From an uncultured SAR86 cluster bacterium (GTDB lineage Bacteria; Pseudomonadota; Gammaproteobacteria; Magnimaribacterales; D2472), in contig CALSQM010000002.1 in assembly GCA_943788515.1 (NCBI GenBank), positions 124,001 to 188,000 of the forward strand: a stretch of DNA of 64,000 nucleotides, in the 5' to 3' direction. Shown piece after piece: positions 33,277-41,898 of the stretch (positions are counted from its first letter, which is position 1; every line of letters begins with the position of its first letter). The notes beneath the pieces are model-generated. The model searched no databases and was not told where the DNA came from. It saw only the letters and a program-made list of their open reading frames with translations. A program made the translations under genes and the position numbers.

Positions 33277-34044
33277 ATGATAATAGTTCTATCCCCAGCA
33301 AAAACACTTGATTATAGCGTTGACCCTAAAAGCAATCATACTGCACCGCAGTTTTTAAGCCAATCTTCTAGTCTTATTAAGACTTTAAAAGAGAAAGAGC
33401 CTAAAGATATAGCTAGCCTAATGGGGTTAAGTGATAAATTAGCTACTCTAAATTTTGATAGGTATCAGTCATGGAAAGCAGCTAAAACTGTCTCCAAAGA
33501 TTCAAAGCCTTCAATGCTAGTCTTTAAGGGAGACGTGTATCAGGGACTAGATGCAGAAAATTTTAATAATAAACAGCTAAAATTTGCTCAGAAACATCTT
33601 AGGATTTTATCTGGGCTATATGGAATTCTTCGTCCCATGGATGTCATTAAGCCTTATAGACTGGAAATGGGAACCAAGTTAAAAACATCGAAAGGCAAAA
33701 ATTTATATGAGTTTTGGGCCAAGAAAGTTCAATTAAATGTTCTAGAAGACCTGGCTTCAAAAAAATCTGATTTATTGATAAATCTTGCTTCAAAGGAATA
33801 TTTTAGCGTTCTAGGGGAAATGCCTGATTATATTAATGTTGTTTCACCAGTCTTTAAAGATTTTAAAAATGGCAAACATAAAATTATTAGTTTTTATGCA
33901 AAAAGAGCTAGAGGCTTAATGGCTAAATGGATTATCGAAAATAATATTAAAGACTTCGAGCAGTTATCTCAATTCAATCTAGATGGCTATTACTTTTCAA
34001 AAGCAGAGTCTTCTGTAACAGAGCCAGTTTTCTTAAGGGACTAG
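33277..34044 (+). CDS. yaaA: Peroxide stress protein YaaA (DUF328)
   Basis: 255 aa from ATG 33277, giving MIIVLSPAKTLDYS; the track's 33259 start adds six residues not typical of the family. Conserved blocks: SPAKTLDY, the FKGDVYQGLDAENF stretch near residue 90, LSGLYGILRPMDVIKPYRLEMGT near 115 and FYAKRARGLMAKWI near 205. In E. coli YaaA limits intracellular iron and DNA damage under peroxide stress. Stops of this gene and the facing crotonase gene both fall in one 14-bp palindrome. Confidence 0.93.
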   Translation: MIIVLSPAKTLDYSVDPKSNHTAPQFLSQSSSLIKTLKEKEPKDIASLMGLSDKLATLNFDRYQSWKAAKTVSKDSKPSMLVFKGDVYQGLDAENFNNKQLKFAQKHLRILSGLYGILRPMDVIKPYRLEMGTKLKTSKGKNLYEFWAKKVQLNVLEDLASKKSDLLINLASKEYFSVLGEMPDYINVVSPVFKDFKNGKHKIISFYAKRARGLMAKWIIENNIKDFEQLSQFNLDGYYFSKAESSVTEPVFLRD

Positions 34045-34050
34045 CTTAAG

Positions 34051-34908
34051 CTAGATCAAACCTTCTTTTTCCCAGAAAGATTTCTTGGGCTCAAGGTCAT
34101 CGTAATCCCCATTCGTCTTATTTACATAAGCCGTCATAGCTTCTTCCATATCTTTGCCACTTATAAGACTAGCATTCCAAGTAGCATGGAACTCTAACGA
34201 ATCCCTTACGGAGTGATCTCTAGCATAGTTAATTTGTTTTTTGATTACTCTTGTTACTAATGGAGATTTACTGGCTATATTTTGGGCTATTTTTTGAACC
34301 TCCTTAGAAAGCATTTCTTCAGATTCAAAAACCTCATTCACAAAGCCTAGTGATTTTGCTTCAGCAGAATCAAACTTTCTTCCGGTAAATGCAAGCTCTC
34401 TTAATTTAGCTAATGGAATTAAAGATGGAAGCCTTTGAAGGGTGCCAACATCAGCTGCTATACCAATATCTACCTCTGCGATTTTAAAAAAAGCATTTTC
34501 TGAGCAATATCTCATATCACACGCAGCAGTCATATCTATTGCACCACCAACACAAGCTCCTTGAATGGAGGCTATCGTTGGCATTCTACATTCTTCTAGT
34601 GCAGTGAATGCATCTTGAAGTTCAAGAACTTCGTGATAAAAAACCTCTCTCTTCCTGGCAGGATCTACTTCAACCTCAGATTTTTTTGGTGGTACAAAAG
34701 TTGCAAGATCCATTCCAGCACTAAAATGCTTTCCTTGGCCAGATAGGACGATAACCCTTGCTTCAGAATTTTTATCTAACTCTTTAATGATATCAGGCAG
34801 CTCTTTCCAAAAAACTCTTATCATTGAGTTCATCTTATCAGGCCTATTCATTGAGATATGGGCAATACCTCCATCTATAGTCACATCAAAACAAGTTGTC
34901 TTATTCAT
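34051..34908 (-). CDS. Enoyl-CoA hydratase/isomerase family protein
   Basis: 285 aa from the ATG at 34908; the track start at 34965 lies within the small upstream gene. Crotonase blocks: LSGQGKHFSAGMDLATF near residue 56 and IASIQGACVGGAIDMTAACDMRYCS near residue 108. An acidic residue in the second loop, EVDIGIAADVGTLQRLPSL near 140, fits dienoyl-CoA isomerase-type crotonases (ECH1-like, 'D.G...D.G.lqRlp'). Probably fatty-acid beta-oxidation of polyunsaturated chains; the assignment to dienoyl isomerase is inference. Confidence 0.85.
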   Translation of the reverse strand: MNKTTCFDVTIDGGIAHISMNRPDKMNSMIRVFWKELPDIIKELDKNSEARVIVLSGQGKHFSAGMDLATFVPPKKSEVEVDPARKREVFYHEVLELQDAFTALEECRMPTIASIQGACVGGAIDMTAACDMRYCSENAFFKIAEVDIGIAADVGTLQRLPSLIPLAKLRELAFTGRKFDSAEAKSLGFVNEVFESEEMLSKEVQKIAQNIASKSPLVTRVIKKQINYARDHSVRDSLEFHATWNASLISGKDMEEAMTAYVNKTNGDYDDLEPKKSFWEKEGLI

Positions 34909-35062
34909 TTTCAGCCAACTTGATTGAGTCATCAACAATTGCACGCATTTTTTCAACATGCTCAAATGTTTTATGGTGAGACATAACTACTTTTCTTTCT
35001 TCACTCAAAAGAATAAACATTTTTTTTAATTGATTTAAATTTTCTAATAGCTCATTACTCAT
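34901..35062 (-). CDS. Small helical hypothetical protein
   Basis: 53 aa from the ATG at 35062; the track start at 35092 has no support. MSNELLENLNQLKKMFILLS continues as an amphipathic helix pair ending VDDSIKLAENE. Overlaps the crotonase start by 8 bp, so translation is coupled. No recognised family. Confidence 0.5.
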   Translation of the reverse strand: MSNELLENLNQLKKMFILLSEERKVVMSHHKTFEHVEKMRAIVDDSIKLAENE

Positions 35063-35109
35063 ATTCTTATTCTCTAAATTATTTATTAGCATTATAATGC
35101 TCTTAATCT

Positions 35110-35958
35110 ATGAAATCATTAAATCAACTACATTTATGTAAAGCCTTAAGCGTTTTTTTATTTGCGCTTTCAGTTAACTCAAAAGAAACAAATATAGATC
35201 GGTCCATGCAAGAGCAAACCATGCTTTCTGTATTGTATGCACAGTCATCGACTGAGTATGTTGCAAATTGTATTCAAACATATACTAGCGCCTCATTTCT
35301 TCTTGATGAAGCAATTGCTGATAAGGAATGGACAGCATCTCTCGAACAGTCTGGAAATTATTCCAATAAACCTATGGCAATAATCTTAGATGTTGATGAA
35401 ACGGTTTTAGACAATGTTAGGTTCCAAGCAAGAGCTATATTATCTGGACTCTCATACCCCAATGGATGGATAGAATGGGGGCTTGAGGCATCTGCTGAGC
35501 CGGTACCTGGCGTATCTGGTTTTCTTAAAAACGCATCCAACAAGGACATAAAAATTTTCTATGTAACTAATAGAGTTGCAGAACTAGAAGAGGCTACAAG
35601 AAAAAATATTAAGAGCCTAGGCCTTCCTTTTGATGATGATAGAGATGTTTTACTAATGAGAGATGAGAATGGATGGGGCTCTGATAAAGTCTCAAGAAGA
35701 GCTCTTGTTGCAAAAGATTATAGAATTTTAATGTTAGTTGGTGACCAGTTAACAGATTTTATTTCTTTAGAAGAAGCTGCTACAGATATAGACTCACGAA
35801 GAAAATTAGCAGAAAAATATTCTGATATGTGGGGAAGAAAATGGTTCATGCTCACCAATCCAATGTATGGCAAATGGGAAGGAGCCATATACGGTAATAA
35901 GTATCCTGATACCAAAGAAGAAATGATGGAAATGAGACTAGACGCTCTAAAGCCATAA
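35110..35958 (+). CDS. Acid phosphatase, HAD superfamily, lipoprotein e(P4)-like
   Basis: 282 aa with a signal peptide (residues about 1-24, ending VNSKE). HAD motif I ILDVDETVLDN near residue 92, then NGWIEWGLEASAEPVPGV, motif II FYVTNRV near 154 and motif IV LMLVGDQLTDF near 210: the pattern of class B/C acid phosphatases and e(P4). There is no lipobox Cys at the signal end, so it is probably soluble in the periplasm. It cleaves nucleotide monophosphates. Followed 8 nt later by an alkaline phosphatase gene. TATAAT at 35093-35098 gives a very short leader. Confidence 0.88.
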   Translation: MKSLNQLHLCKALSVFLFALSVNSKETNIDRSMQEQTMLSVLYAQSSTEYVANCIQTYTSASFLLDEAIADKEWTASLEQSGNYSNKPMAIILDVDETVLDNVRFQARAILSGLSYPNGWIEWGLEASAEPVPGVSGFLKNASNKDIKIFYVTNRVAELEEATRKNIKSLGLPFDDDRDVLLMRDENGWGSDKVSRRALVAKDYRILMLVGDQLTDFISLEEAATDIDSRRKLAEKYSDMWGRKWFMLTNPMYGKWEGAIYGNKYPDTKEEMMEMRLDALKP

Positions 35959-35966
35959 CCTAAGGA

Positions 35967-37133
35967 ATGAAAAAACTCCTCTTCTTAATCTTCGTCTCTT
36001 TTTCAATAATCACATATTTAATATTTTTTAATCAAAATAGCTTAAAAGTTGAATATATTCCTATTGGCAACCAGAAAACCAAGAATATTCCAATAGCTTC
36101 ATTTGATGCTGCCACGAAGCCAAAAAACATTATTCTAATTATTGGGGATGGAACAGGATTTAATCAAATCACCTTATCAAGGATTGCAGCTGGTGGAGCA
36201 GATTATAGGCTGGCAATAGATCAGATACCTTTCTTAGGAAACTCTCTTACCCATTCTTACGATAATATTTACACGGATTCGGCTGCCTCAGCCACCGCCA
36301 TGGCTACTGGTATTAAAACAAAGAATAAATTTCTTGCAGTAACGCCTGAGAAAGAGGCTGTTCCTACTATCCCAGAAATGATATCGAATAAGGGTTACAT
36401 ATCTGGCTTAGTTGCTACTTCATCTATTACCCATGCCACACCTGCTGCCTTCTATGCTCACATAGATTCAAGATATAAGGAAAAAGAAATTGCAAGCCAG
36501 CTTTTAGAGTCTCCAATACAGCTATCTCTTGGAGGGGGGTTGGAATTTTTTGATATTGTAAAAGCTCAAGAATCTAATTTGTTAATAACAGATATGAATG
36601 ATCTTGATGGGGATGAATTCTTAAAAGCAAACCAAGTACTTGGATTATTCGATGAAGATGGGATTAATAGATCATCTAGCAAGCCAGCACAATTACAAAT
36701 GACAAAAGCAGCGCTCAATTGGCTTTCTTTAAAAACTAACCTAAATTCGTGTAATGGATTTTTTCTTATGAGCGAAGGTAGTCAGATTGATTGGGCATCT
36801 CATGACAATGATGCTGCAACAATGGTTGTCGAATTTAAAGATTTTGATCAAACGATCGCTATGGCAATGGACTTTGTTACTGCCAACAAAGAGACATTAT
36901 TAATTGTAACCGCGGATCATGAGACTGGAGGGCTGCAAATCTTAAGTCAGAAAGATGATATGGTTAAAGTTCAATGGGGAACTGGGAGCCACACCTCGAT
37001 CCCAGTTGGGGTTTATGCCTATGGTCCAGGAGCTCATGTATTTACTGGGCTAATAGACAATACAGATATTCATTACATGATACTAGATGCAATTAATGCA
37101 TCAGACCTAAAGCCTTCAGTCTGCACTAATTAA
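35967..37133 (+). CDS. Alkaline phosphatase (PhoA family)
   Basis: 388 aa. N-terminal hydrophobic export segment (residues about 3-20). Metal and nucleophile blocks: IILIIGDGTGFNQITLSRI, the phosphoserine motif IYTDSAASATAMATG near residue 104, FLMSEGSQIDWASHDND near 266, and TADHETGG near 315. A periplasmic phosphomonoesterase working with the e(P4)-like enzyme upstream, consistent with organic-phosphate scavenging. No Pho box recognised upstream. Its 3' end overlaps the YrfG-like gene by 18 bp. Confidence 0.92.
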   Translation: MKKLLFLIFVSFSIITYLIFFNQNSLKVEYIPIGNQKTKNIPIASFDAATKPKNIILIIGDGTGFNQITLSRIAAGGADYRLAIDQIPFLGNSLTHSYDNIYTDSAASATAMATGIKTKNKFLAVTPEKEAVPTIPEMISNKGYISGLVATSSITHATPAAFYAHIDSRYKEKEIASQLLESPIQLSLGGGLEFFDIVKAQESNLLITDMNDLDGDEFLKANQVLGLFDEDGINRSSSKPAQLQMTKAALNWLSLKTNLNSCNGFFLMSEGSQIDWASHDNDAATMVVEFKDFDQTIAMAMDFVTANKETLLIVTADHETGGLQILSQKDDMVKVQWGTGSHTSIPVGVYAYGPGAHVFTGLIDNTDIHYMILDAINASDLKPSVCTN

Positions 37134-37790
37134 ATCAGCTAATCTGCTTATTTGCATCCTTGCATTTGATTCATAAATTATAGAGTTATTATTTGTTGGC
37201 TCTGTAACGTGGACTGCTTTTTTAATTCCATATCTAGCTGCTGAATTGACAATGTTTATATTGTCATCAAAAAAAATAGATTTAGATGGCTGTATGTTAA
37301 GTTTTTCTAGAGCTATTTTCCAAAAATCTTGATCTTCTTTAACCACACCAATATCCACACTAGAAATCCAGCCATCTGCATAATCAAGCAAGGGCACTTG
37401 AGAAGATTTAATTTTTAATAATCTAGAGTCACAATTAGTAAGAAAAAAAATTTTTTTATCTAAAGAAGTCATCAACTTAAGAGATTCCTCAGCGCCATCA
37501 ATGAACATTGCATAAGATTTATTTCTCTCTGCAACAGCAAGAAGGTCTACCTTGTATTTATCTTCCCAAAACTTAAGTTCATACCAAGGAAGCGTTCCGT
37601 ATAACTCCTTTGAGGTTTTATAAATATCTTCTTTTGCAACATTTAGCGAAATATCGTGACTAGAAGCAACAGCCTCGGGCACCCACTCCATCCAAAAAAG
37701 GTTATCAAAATTTTGATCTAAGATAACACCATCTATATCAAGTAAAATATAAGATGATTCTGTTAGAATATTTTTATGGAAATTACTCAT
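37116..37790 (-). CDS. HAD hydrolase, YrfG-like (GMP/IMP nucleotidase type)
   Basis: 224 aa. Motif I LLDIDGVILDQNFDNLFWMEW near residue 17, the cap LYGTLPWYELKFWEDKYKVD, motif II FFLTNCD near 110 and motif IV IFFDDNINIVNSAARYG near 173. E. coli YrfG, a GMP/IMP 5'-nucleotidase, shares 'DFDNxFWxxxVP' and 'TLxWYxLxxW'. The start overlaps the cysQ start by 15 bp in divergent orientation, so its promoter lies within cysQ. Confidence 0.8.
   Translation of the reverse strand: MSNFHKNILTESSYILLDIDGVILDQNFDNLFWMEWVPEAVASSHDISLNVAKEDIYKTSKELYGTLPWYELKFWEDKYKVDLLAVAERNKSYAMFIDGAEESLKLMTSLDKKIFFLTNCDSRLLKIKSSQVPLLDYADGWISSVDIGVVKEDQDFWKIALEKLNIQPSKSIFFDDNINIVNSAARYGIKKAVHVTEPTNNNSIIYESNARMQISRLADLISAD
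37764..37769 (+). promoter_or_regulatory. -10-like TAGAAT, leaderless candidate for cysQ
   Basis: GTTAGAAT ends 6 nt before the ATG at 37776. The element lies within the first codons of the divergent YrfG-like gene. Confidence 0.45.
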
Positions 37791-38600
37791 AAGCTTTTAC
37801 AAGATATTTTAAACCCTATCGAAGAAACTGTCAGGAAAGCATCGGATGCAATAATGGAAGTTTATAAAAAGGATACATTTGAGAAAGAAATTAAATCAGA
37901 TGGATCGCCAGTAACTGAAGCAGACAAAGCTGCTAATAAAATTATTCTAGACTCTTTAGAGCTTATAACTCCTAATATTCCTGTGATTTCAGAGGAGACT
38001 TTTAATAAACATGAGCAAAACCCAGATGTGCCTTATTGGCTTGTAGATCCCCTTGATGGAACCAGAGAGTTCATAAATAAGTCTGAGGAATTCACAGTAA
38101 ACATTGCGTTAATACAAAATGGCTCAGCTATATTTGGCATTGTTGGTGCCCCTGCGACTTCGGAAATATGGCATGGGTCAATATTTGATGAATCCAAGGC
38201 ATTATCCACAGAGCCAGATGGCGGGAATAAGAAATTAAGGGTAGTAATGAGCAAAAGCCATCAAACTGAAGCAGATAAAAACCTATTAAAGCTATTAAAT
38301 AATAAGAATATTGACTATCAGGTAGTTGAAAAGGGTAGCTCACTTAAGCTTTGTGCTTTAGCTGATGATCAAGCAGATATTTATCCAAGATTTGGCCCCA
38401 CATCAGAATGGGATATAGCCGCAGGAAACGCAGTTTTAGTAGGATCTGGAGGCTCTGTGAGCTTGTTAGATTCAGGGATGCCCCTTCCGTATAACAAGCA
38501 AGATACAATACTAAATAGTCCATTTGTTGCTTGCCGTAACCAAGAAATCAAAGATAGATATTTCTCAATTCTGAGCGAATATTTCAAAAAATTGGTATAA
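37776..38600 (+). CDS. cysQ: 3'(2'),5'-bisphosphate nucleotidase CysQ
   Basis: 274 aa inositol-monophosphatase superfamily. Metal motifs SPVTEADKAAN near residue 45, PVISEETF near 68, WLVDPLDGTREFINKSEEFTVNIALIQ near 88, and EWDIAAGNAVLVGSGG near 210. It dephosphorylates 3'-phosphoadenosine 5'-phosphate from sulfate assimilation and pantetheine transfer. The N-terminus is about eight residues longer than E. coli CysQ, but no better start exists. Confidence 0.92.
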   Translation: MEITHKLLQDILNPIEETVRKASDAIMEVYKKDTFEKEIKSDGSPVTEADKAANKIILDSLELITPNIPVISEETFNKHEQNPDVPYWLVDPLDGTREFINKSEEFTVNIALIQNGSAIFGIVGAPATSEIWHGSIFDESKALSTEPDGGNKKLRVVMSKSHQTEADKNLLKLLNNKNIDYQVVEKGSSLKLCALADDQADIYPRFGPTSEWDIAAGNAVLVGSGGSVSLLDSGMPLPYNKQDTILNSPFVACRNQEIKDRYFSILSEYFKKLV

Positions 38601-38657
38601 TTCACTGCTATACATTAATTTATAATATAATGTATTATATAAAAAACTTATAATAAT

Positions 38658-39518
38658 ATGGGAACACAACTTCAGCCTTCACAGCTTAATAGTCCAGGAA
38701 AGGATATAGAGTCCTACTTGGCCTCTGTGCACTCAATTCCTATTCTTACAAAAGAGCAAGAACAAGAACTGGCATTGAAGCTTTATGAAGAAGATGATTT
38801 AGATGCTGCTAGACAGTTAGTTATCCATCATCTTCGTTTTGTAGTTCATATTGCTAGATCTTATCAAGGCTATGGCCTGCCTTTAGCTGATATTATCCAG
38901 GAAGGGAATGTCGGCCTGATGAAAGCTGTTGATAAATATGATCCTCATAGAGGGGTTAAGGTTGTCTCTTTTGCAGTTCATTGGATTAAAGCTGAAATTC
39001 ATGAATATATTTTAAAGAATTGGAGATTGGTTAAAATTGCAACAACCAAAGCACAAAGAAAATTATTCTTTAATCTACGAAGCAAAAAGAAGACACTAGA
39101 GTGGCTCACTAAAGAAGAGGCTGAAAAAATTGCAGCAGATCTAAATGTAGAAGTTAAAGATGTCTTACATATGGAAAATAGGCTTTCGTCTAATGATGCA
39201 TCCTTTGATGCCCCATCATCAACAGATGACGATGACGAAATAATGTCTCCCTCTCAATATCTTGAAGATAAAAGATATGATCCAGAGTTAATAGTAGCGA
39301 ACTCAGAAGCAGAGCAACTTAACCATAATGATTTGTTAGAAGCTCTCAAAATGCTTGATGACAGAAGTAAAGACATCCTTCAAAGAAGATATCTGTCCGA
39401 TCAAAAAGCAACATTGCATGAATTGGCAGATGAGTATGATGTTTCAGCTGAAAGAATACGCCAAATTGAAAATGGTGCTCTTAAAAAGCTTAAAGCATCC
39501 ATGGTGTCTGCTGCCTAA
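38658..39518 (+). CDS. rpoH: RNA polymerase heat-shock sigma factor RpoH (sigma32)
   Basis: 286 aa, matching the usual 280-290. Region 2: ARQLVIHHLRFVVHIARSYQGYGLPLADIIQEGNVGLMKAVDKYDP. The RpoH box QRKLFFNLRSKK near residue 131 distinguishes it from RpoD and RpoS. Region 4 HTH: TLHELADEYDVSAERIRQIENGALKKLK. It is not next to ftsYEX, where gammaproteobacterial rpoH usually sits. Downstream trmB begins 23 nt later. Confidence 0.95.
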   Translation: MGTQLQPSQLNSPGKDIESYLASVHSIPILTKEQEQELALKLYEEDDLDAARQLVIHHLRFVVHIARSYQGYGLPLADIIQEGNVGLMKAVDKYDPHRGVKVVSFAVHWIKAEIHEYILKNWRLVKIATTKAQRKLFFNLRSKKKTLEWLTKEEAEKIAADLNVEVKDVLHMENRLSSNDASFDAPSSTDDDDEIMSPSQYLEDKRYDPELIVANSEAEQLNHNDLLEALKMLDDRSKDILQRRYLSDQKATLHELADEYDVSAERIRQIENGALKKLKASMVSAA

Positions 39519-39541
39519 ATCTATCAATAGATAGAAAACCA

Positions 39542-40189
39542 ATGCGCCTCAAGTACCTACCTTCATTTGTAAAAAGAAGAGGCAGAATTACTAAAAGCCA
39601 AGAAGAGAATTTAAATCATCTCAGTTCATATGAGATTAGCGCCTATTCAGAAATCCTACAGGCTAAAAAAAATTTTTCAAAAATAGTTTTGGAGGTTGGC
39701 TTTGGTAATGGTGAAAATACCCTATCTCTTGCAAGGCAAAATCCCGATACTCTTTATATAGCATCAGAAGTATATCTTGCTGGCATAGGTTTATTACTTG
39801 GCGAGGTGGTTGATGGAGCAATCCCAAATATTTTAATAACATCTGGAGATATAAGGCTTTTGATAGATGATATAAAAGAACCAGTATTTGATGACGTAAT
39901 TGTTATTTGCCCAGATCCTTGGCCAAAACTTAAGCATCACAAAAGAAGAATGTTAACTAATGAATTTTTTGAATTAATACACCCAACTATTCATGATGGA
40001 GGTGAACTTTTTATGTCTACGGATGTTGAAAACTATGCTGAATCCATTAAAGAACAATTAGATATATCAGTTGGTTATGAGAGAAACAATAATTCTTCTT
40101 ATGAAAAATCAGCACTAACTAAGTTTCAAAGAAGAGCTATGGATGAGGGCAGAAAGATATATCCTTTTTCGTTTAAAAAAATTAGCTAA
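39542..40189 (+). CDS. trmB: tRNA (guanine-N7)-methyltransferase TrmB
   Basis: 215 aa. Motif I VLEVGFGNGENTLSLA near residue 49, the family's IASEVYLAGIG, and VIVICPDPWPKLKHHKRRM near residue 119, the invariant 'PDPWPKxRHxKRR'. Methylates G46 in tRNA variable loops. Its 3' end overlaps hemW tail-to-tail by 8 bp. Confidence 0.95.
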   Translation: MRLKYLPSFVKRRGRITKSQEENLNHLSSYEISAYSEILQAKKNFSKIVLEVGFGNGENTLSLARQNPDTLYIASEVYLAGIGLLLGEVVDGAIPNILITSGDIRLLIDDIKEPVFDDVIVICPDPWPKLKHHKRRMLTNEFFELIHPTIHDGGELFMSTDVENYAESIKEQLDISVGYERNNNSSYEKSALTKFQRRAMDEGRKIYPFSFKKIS

Positions 40190-41315
40190 AGAGATTTACC
40201 GTATCATTTAAAAATTTATAACCAATATCAGTAGCTTTAATATCACTTTTCTCTAAAAGGTTACTCTCAATACCTTTTTCTAATTTTTTTATAAAAGTTT
40301 CTGTAAGATATATTTTTCTTTTCTTAAGTTCATTAAAGCTAACCCCATTTTTTAATCGCAATAAATTCATTGCCAGATCTATATCATAACCATCGATAGA
40401 AACTTCTTGCTCAGTAACTTGAGATGGACTTTTTATATAAGAGCCCACTTTTTTTAATTTAACCATTCTTTTTATTGAATTTTCAAATGTTATCTTGCTG
40501 TGGGCTCCAGGACCTAACCCAAGAAAATCTCCATACATCCAATAGTTCATATTATGCCGACTAAAAGAATTATCCTTAGCCCAAGCTGAAACCTCGTATT
40601 GATAAAAACTATTTTCATTTAATAAATTTTTAGCAATGAGTTCCATTTCTTCTATTTGAGTATCTTTTGGAATCTTAAGCTCTTTTTTATAAAAGATAGT
40701 ATTTGGTTCAATTGTTAATTGATACATTGATAGGTGGGAAATGTTTTGTGAACAAAAAACCTTAATATCATTTTCAAAAGAAAGAGGGGTCTGATTCATT
40801 ACTCCATATATCAAATCTATAGAGGTTTTTATTGACCTCACACCAGCAATAATATCCAAGGCCTTTAGGGCATCTTGTGCATCATGATTTCGCTCTAAAC
40901 TTTTTAATGTATTTTCATCAAAGCTCTGTATGCCAATAGAGGCTCTATTAACTCCTATATCTGAAAGAGTAGAAACATAATCTAAATTGACTTCCCTTGG
41001 GTTAAATTCAAAACTTATCTCGCAGTCATTTTCAAGCATCTCATTTTTAATTAATGTAAGAAGTATTTTTTCAATATTTTTTGCTTTAACCAAAGATGGG
41101 GTCCCACCCCCAAAGTACACGGATATAAATTTTCTATCCAATATATATTTTTTTGATGCATCTAAATCATTCAAAATTGCTTTGATAAGTGACTCTTCTT
41201 CTCCATCTTTCTTGTTAGTAGCTATATTGAAATCACAATAGGGGCATTGCTTTTCGCACCAAGGAAGATGAATGTATAAAGAAAGTGGAGTTTCCTCAGG
41301 ATTAAATCTTTTCAA
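40182..41315 (-). CDS. hemW: Radical SAM haem chaperone HemW
   Basis: 377 aa. Radical-SAM cluster CEKQCPYCDFN near residue 20 with the fourth family-specific Cys (CxxxCxYC...F), followed by SVYFGGGTPSLV, ASIGIQSFDENTLKSLERNHDAQDA and SIDLIYGVMNQT. The C-terminal winged domain ends at FLNDTVNLFS. HemW transfers haem to membrane haem proteins; it was once annotated as an oxygen-independent coproporphyrinogen oxidase, but the C-terminal half matches HemW. Overlaps rdgB by 14 bp. Confidence 0.92.
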   Translation of the reverse strand: MKRFNPEETPLSLYIHLPWCEKQCPYCDFNIATNKKDGEEESLIKAILNDLDASKKYILDRKFISVYFGGGTPSLVKAKNIEKILLTLIKNEMLENDCEISFEFNPREVNLDYVSTLSDIGVNRASIGIQSFDENTLKSLERNHDAQDALKALDIIAGVRSIKTSIDLIYGVMNQTPLSFENDIKVFCSQNISHLSMYQLTIEPNTIFYKKELKIPKDTQIEEMELIAKNLLNENSFYQYEVSAWAKDNSFSRHNMNYWMYGDFLGLGPGAHSKITFENSIKRMVKLKKVGSYIKSPSQVTEQEVSIDGYDIDLAMNLLRLKNGVSFNELKKRKIYLTETFIKKLEKGIESNLLEKSDIKATDIGYKFLNDTVNLFS

Positions 41316-41898
41316 GTTCTATCAAAAATGAACGAGCAGCAATAGCTCTGTGACTTATAGTATTTTTAAGCTCTGAGCTAATTGAGGCCATTGAGATTTC
41401 TGGGTTATCTATATAAAAAATTTTATCGTAACCAAACCCACCATCTCCCTGACTTTCAACACTCACTTTTCCATGAATTTTCCCTGATGCGTATATTGGC
41501 ATAGGGTCATCATAGGAATGAACTCCCACCAAAACACATACATAATAAGCAGGCAGAGACACTAGATTCCTTTTTTTCAGCTCGTCAATAATCTTATTTC
41601 GATTATCTAGATCCGAGGCATCTTCACCTGCATATCTTGCTGAATAAATTCCAGGTTCAAAATTTAATCCTGGAACAACCAAGCCCGAATCATCTGCAAT
41701 AGTAAAAAGCTTTGATTCCTTGGCGCCATGACGTGCCTTTTTCAAAGCATTCTCAAAGAAAGTCAGTCCATCTTCTATTGCATCCTCGATTCCAAGTTCA
41801 GCCTGTAAAATGAAATTAAAATTTGTAAAAAGTTTTTTGAATTCCTTGAGTTTGCCTTGATTCGAAGTGCCAAGTAAAATTTTTTTATTCTCTTCCAA
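41302..41898 (-). CDS. rdgB: XTP/dITP pyrophosphatase RdgB
   Basis: 198 aa from the TTG at 41898, which has AGAGGGAG 9 nt upstream and gives MEENKKILLGTSNQGKLKEF; the track's TTG at 41922 lacks this. Ham1 motifs: LLGTSNQGKLKE near residue 7, the Asp in FTIADDSGLVVPGLN, GIYSARYAGEDASD near 75, GDGGFGYDKIFY near 145, and SHRAIAAR. It removes ITP, dITP and XTP from nucleotide pools. Confidence 0.93.
   Translation of the reverse strand: MEENKKILLGTSNQGKLKEFKKLFTNFNFILQAELGIEDAIEDGLTFFENALKKARHGAKESKLFTIADDSGLVVPGLNFEPGIYSARYAGEDASDLDNRNKIIDELKKRNLVSLPAYYVCVLVGVHSYDDPMPIYASGKIHGKVSVESQGDGGFGYDKIFYIDNPEISMASISSELKNTISHRAIAARSFLIELEKI

Noticed and set aside
34041-34054. 14-bp palindrome CTAGCTTAAGCTAG holding the stops of yaaA and the crotonase gene
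   Set aside because: It has no loop and is explained by two TAG stops facing each other; no regulatory role evident.
38601-38657. Repeated TATAAT strings before rpoH as multiple promoters
   Set aside because: AT-rich sequence produces many such matches; no matching -35 and one lies too close to the ATG.
40182-41315. Annotation as oxygen-independent coproporphyrinogen oxidase HemN
   Set aside because: The 377-aa length, CxxxCxYC start and C-terminal domain fit HemW; HemN is longer.
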